In this document: positions 4,619 to 5,059 of the stretch, in pieces | Layout: each line of letters begins with the position of its first letter | Position numbering within the stretch: position 1 is the first letter of the stretch | Assembly: GCA_023427825.1 (NCBI GenBank) | Contig: JAEZAI010000307.1 | Coordinates: 1 to 5,059, forward strand | Direction of reading: 5' to 3' | DNA: 5,059 nt | Source of the DNA: Actinomycetes bacterium | Lineage (GTDB): Bacteria > Actinomycetota > Acidimicrobiia > Acidimicrobiales > Microtrichaceae | Notes under the pieces: generated by a model | Told to the model about the DNA's origin: nothing | Database searches by the model: none | Seen by the model: the letters and a program-made list of their open reading frames with translations, nothing else | Translations under genes and position numbers: made by a program

Positions 4619-5059
4619 CTGGGGAAGGGAACGGCGACGCCGGCACCGGCGGTGAGACCGGCGGCGATGAGGCGGGTGATGGTGCTGTCGCGCATGTGGC
4701 GGTGGGGTTCGGGGAGCCGGTGTTCTCGGTGCCGGCCTTCGCGCGGGCGGCGATCGATGCGGTGGCCGAGTTGGCGGGGGTGGATCTGCGCGGCGTGGAC
4801 GACGACACGTTGTTGGGGTTGTTCGACGGGTTGGAGTCGTTGGATCGGGTGTTCCACTCGGCCCGGTTCGGGATGTTGGCGGAACTCGACGCCCGGTCGC
4901 TGACGGACCGCCGCTTGGGACACGTGACTGCGAACGAGGCCGGGTGGCGTCACGGCGCCGACCCGAAGCGGGTGAAGGCGGATCTCGCGACCGCGAACAC
5001 GTTGCGGCAGCACCAACCGAAGCTCGCCGCCGCCCTCGCCCGCGGTGAGGTGGCGGTGG
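4609..5059 (+). CDS. DUF222/13E12-family protein, N-terminal part (probable HNH endonuclease)
   Basis: The frame is open from ATG 4609 to the right edge, giving 150 residues with no stop. Residues 5-26 are Gly/Asp/Glu-rich and probably disordered. From about 46 the DUF222 helical region begins: AIDAVAELAGVDLRGVDDDT, then LESLDRVFHSARFGMLAELD (75-94), then the segment ending LAAALARGEV (139-148). The family is the 13E12-repeat group of actinobacteria, usually about 400-500 residues with a C-terminal HNH nuclease; that part lies beyond the window, so nuclease activity is inferred. The ATG is supported by TATCGT 7 nt upstream; GTG 4600 is in frame but overlaps the -10. The SOS box predicts damage induction. 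Codon use is unlike its neighbours: 9 of 15 leucines are TTG, against one of roughly forty in the DUF2252 gene, suggesting separate ancestry. Confidence 0.88.
   Translation, partial: MRSTGEGNGDAGTGGETGGDEAGDGAVAHVAVGFGEPVFSVPAFARAAIDAVAELAGVDLRGVDDDTLLGLFDGLESLDRVFHSARFGMLAELDARSLTDRRLGHVTANEAGWRHGADPKRVKADLATANTLRQHQPKLAAALARGEVAV

Noticed and set aside
1..5059. CRISPR array, insertion sequence or phage attachment site
   Set aside because: There are no spaced direct repeats of CRISPR length, no terminal inverted repeats and no transposase or integrase. The repeats present are short tandem units of 14-15 bp.

Overview
The window is GC-rich, gene-dense DNA from an actinobacterium (Actinomycetota). 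The evidence is the strong G/C bias at third codon positions, GTG starts, TANNNT -10 boxes set 6-7 nt before start codons, a mycobacterial-type SOS box (TCGAAC-N4-GTTCGA), and typical actinobacterial families (DUF2252, DUF222/13E12). A deeper lineage such as Acidimicrobiia is possible but is only an impression from the protein style.

Layout. (1) Positions 1-1587, minus strand: a run of three genes read leftwards. These are a small NYN/PIN-like putative ribonuclease (1587-1144), a GYF_2 (DUF4339)-domain protein with a Pro/Ala linker and an unrecognised C-terminal domain (1054-80), and the first 25 codons of an unrecognised gene (77-1) whose ATG lies 2 nt past the previous stop. The last two have clear Shine-Dalgarno sequences and look translationally coupled. 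(2) Positions 1588-1698: a divergent promoter region. (3) Positions 1699-3102, plus strand: a full-length DUF2252 protein, which has kinase/APH-like motifs in an unusual order. (4) Positions 3103-3208: a convergent intergenic region with three copies of a 14-bp repeat and a GC hairpin. (5) Positions 3209-3739, minus strand: a protein-tyrosine-phosphatase-like protein with an intact WPD loop and a CX5RT signature. (6) Positions 3740-3952: no gene seen. (7) Positions 3953-4471, minus strand: a two-TM bacterial PH-domain protein. (8) Positions 4472-4608: a second divergent promoter region. (9) Positions 4609-5059 and beyond, plus strand: the N-terminal third of a DUF222/13E12 protein, usually an HNH endonuclease, running off the right edge.

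The clearest regulatory results are two. Four genes (DUF2252, phosphatase, PH protein, DUF222) share a leaderless layout: a TANNNT box, 6-7 nt, then the start codon. At the DUF222 gene a perfect 16-bp LexA/SOS box covers the predicted transcription start and the ATG itself, predicting DNA-damage induction. I see no CRISPR array, rRNA, tRNA or insertion sequence. The window reads as ordinary chromosome with one likely mobile-family gene (DUF222) at its right edge. No complete new defence or biosynthetic system can be supported. The convergent kinase-like and phosphatase genes and the NYN-GYF pair are the groupings most worth following.
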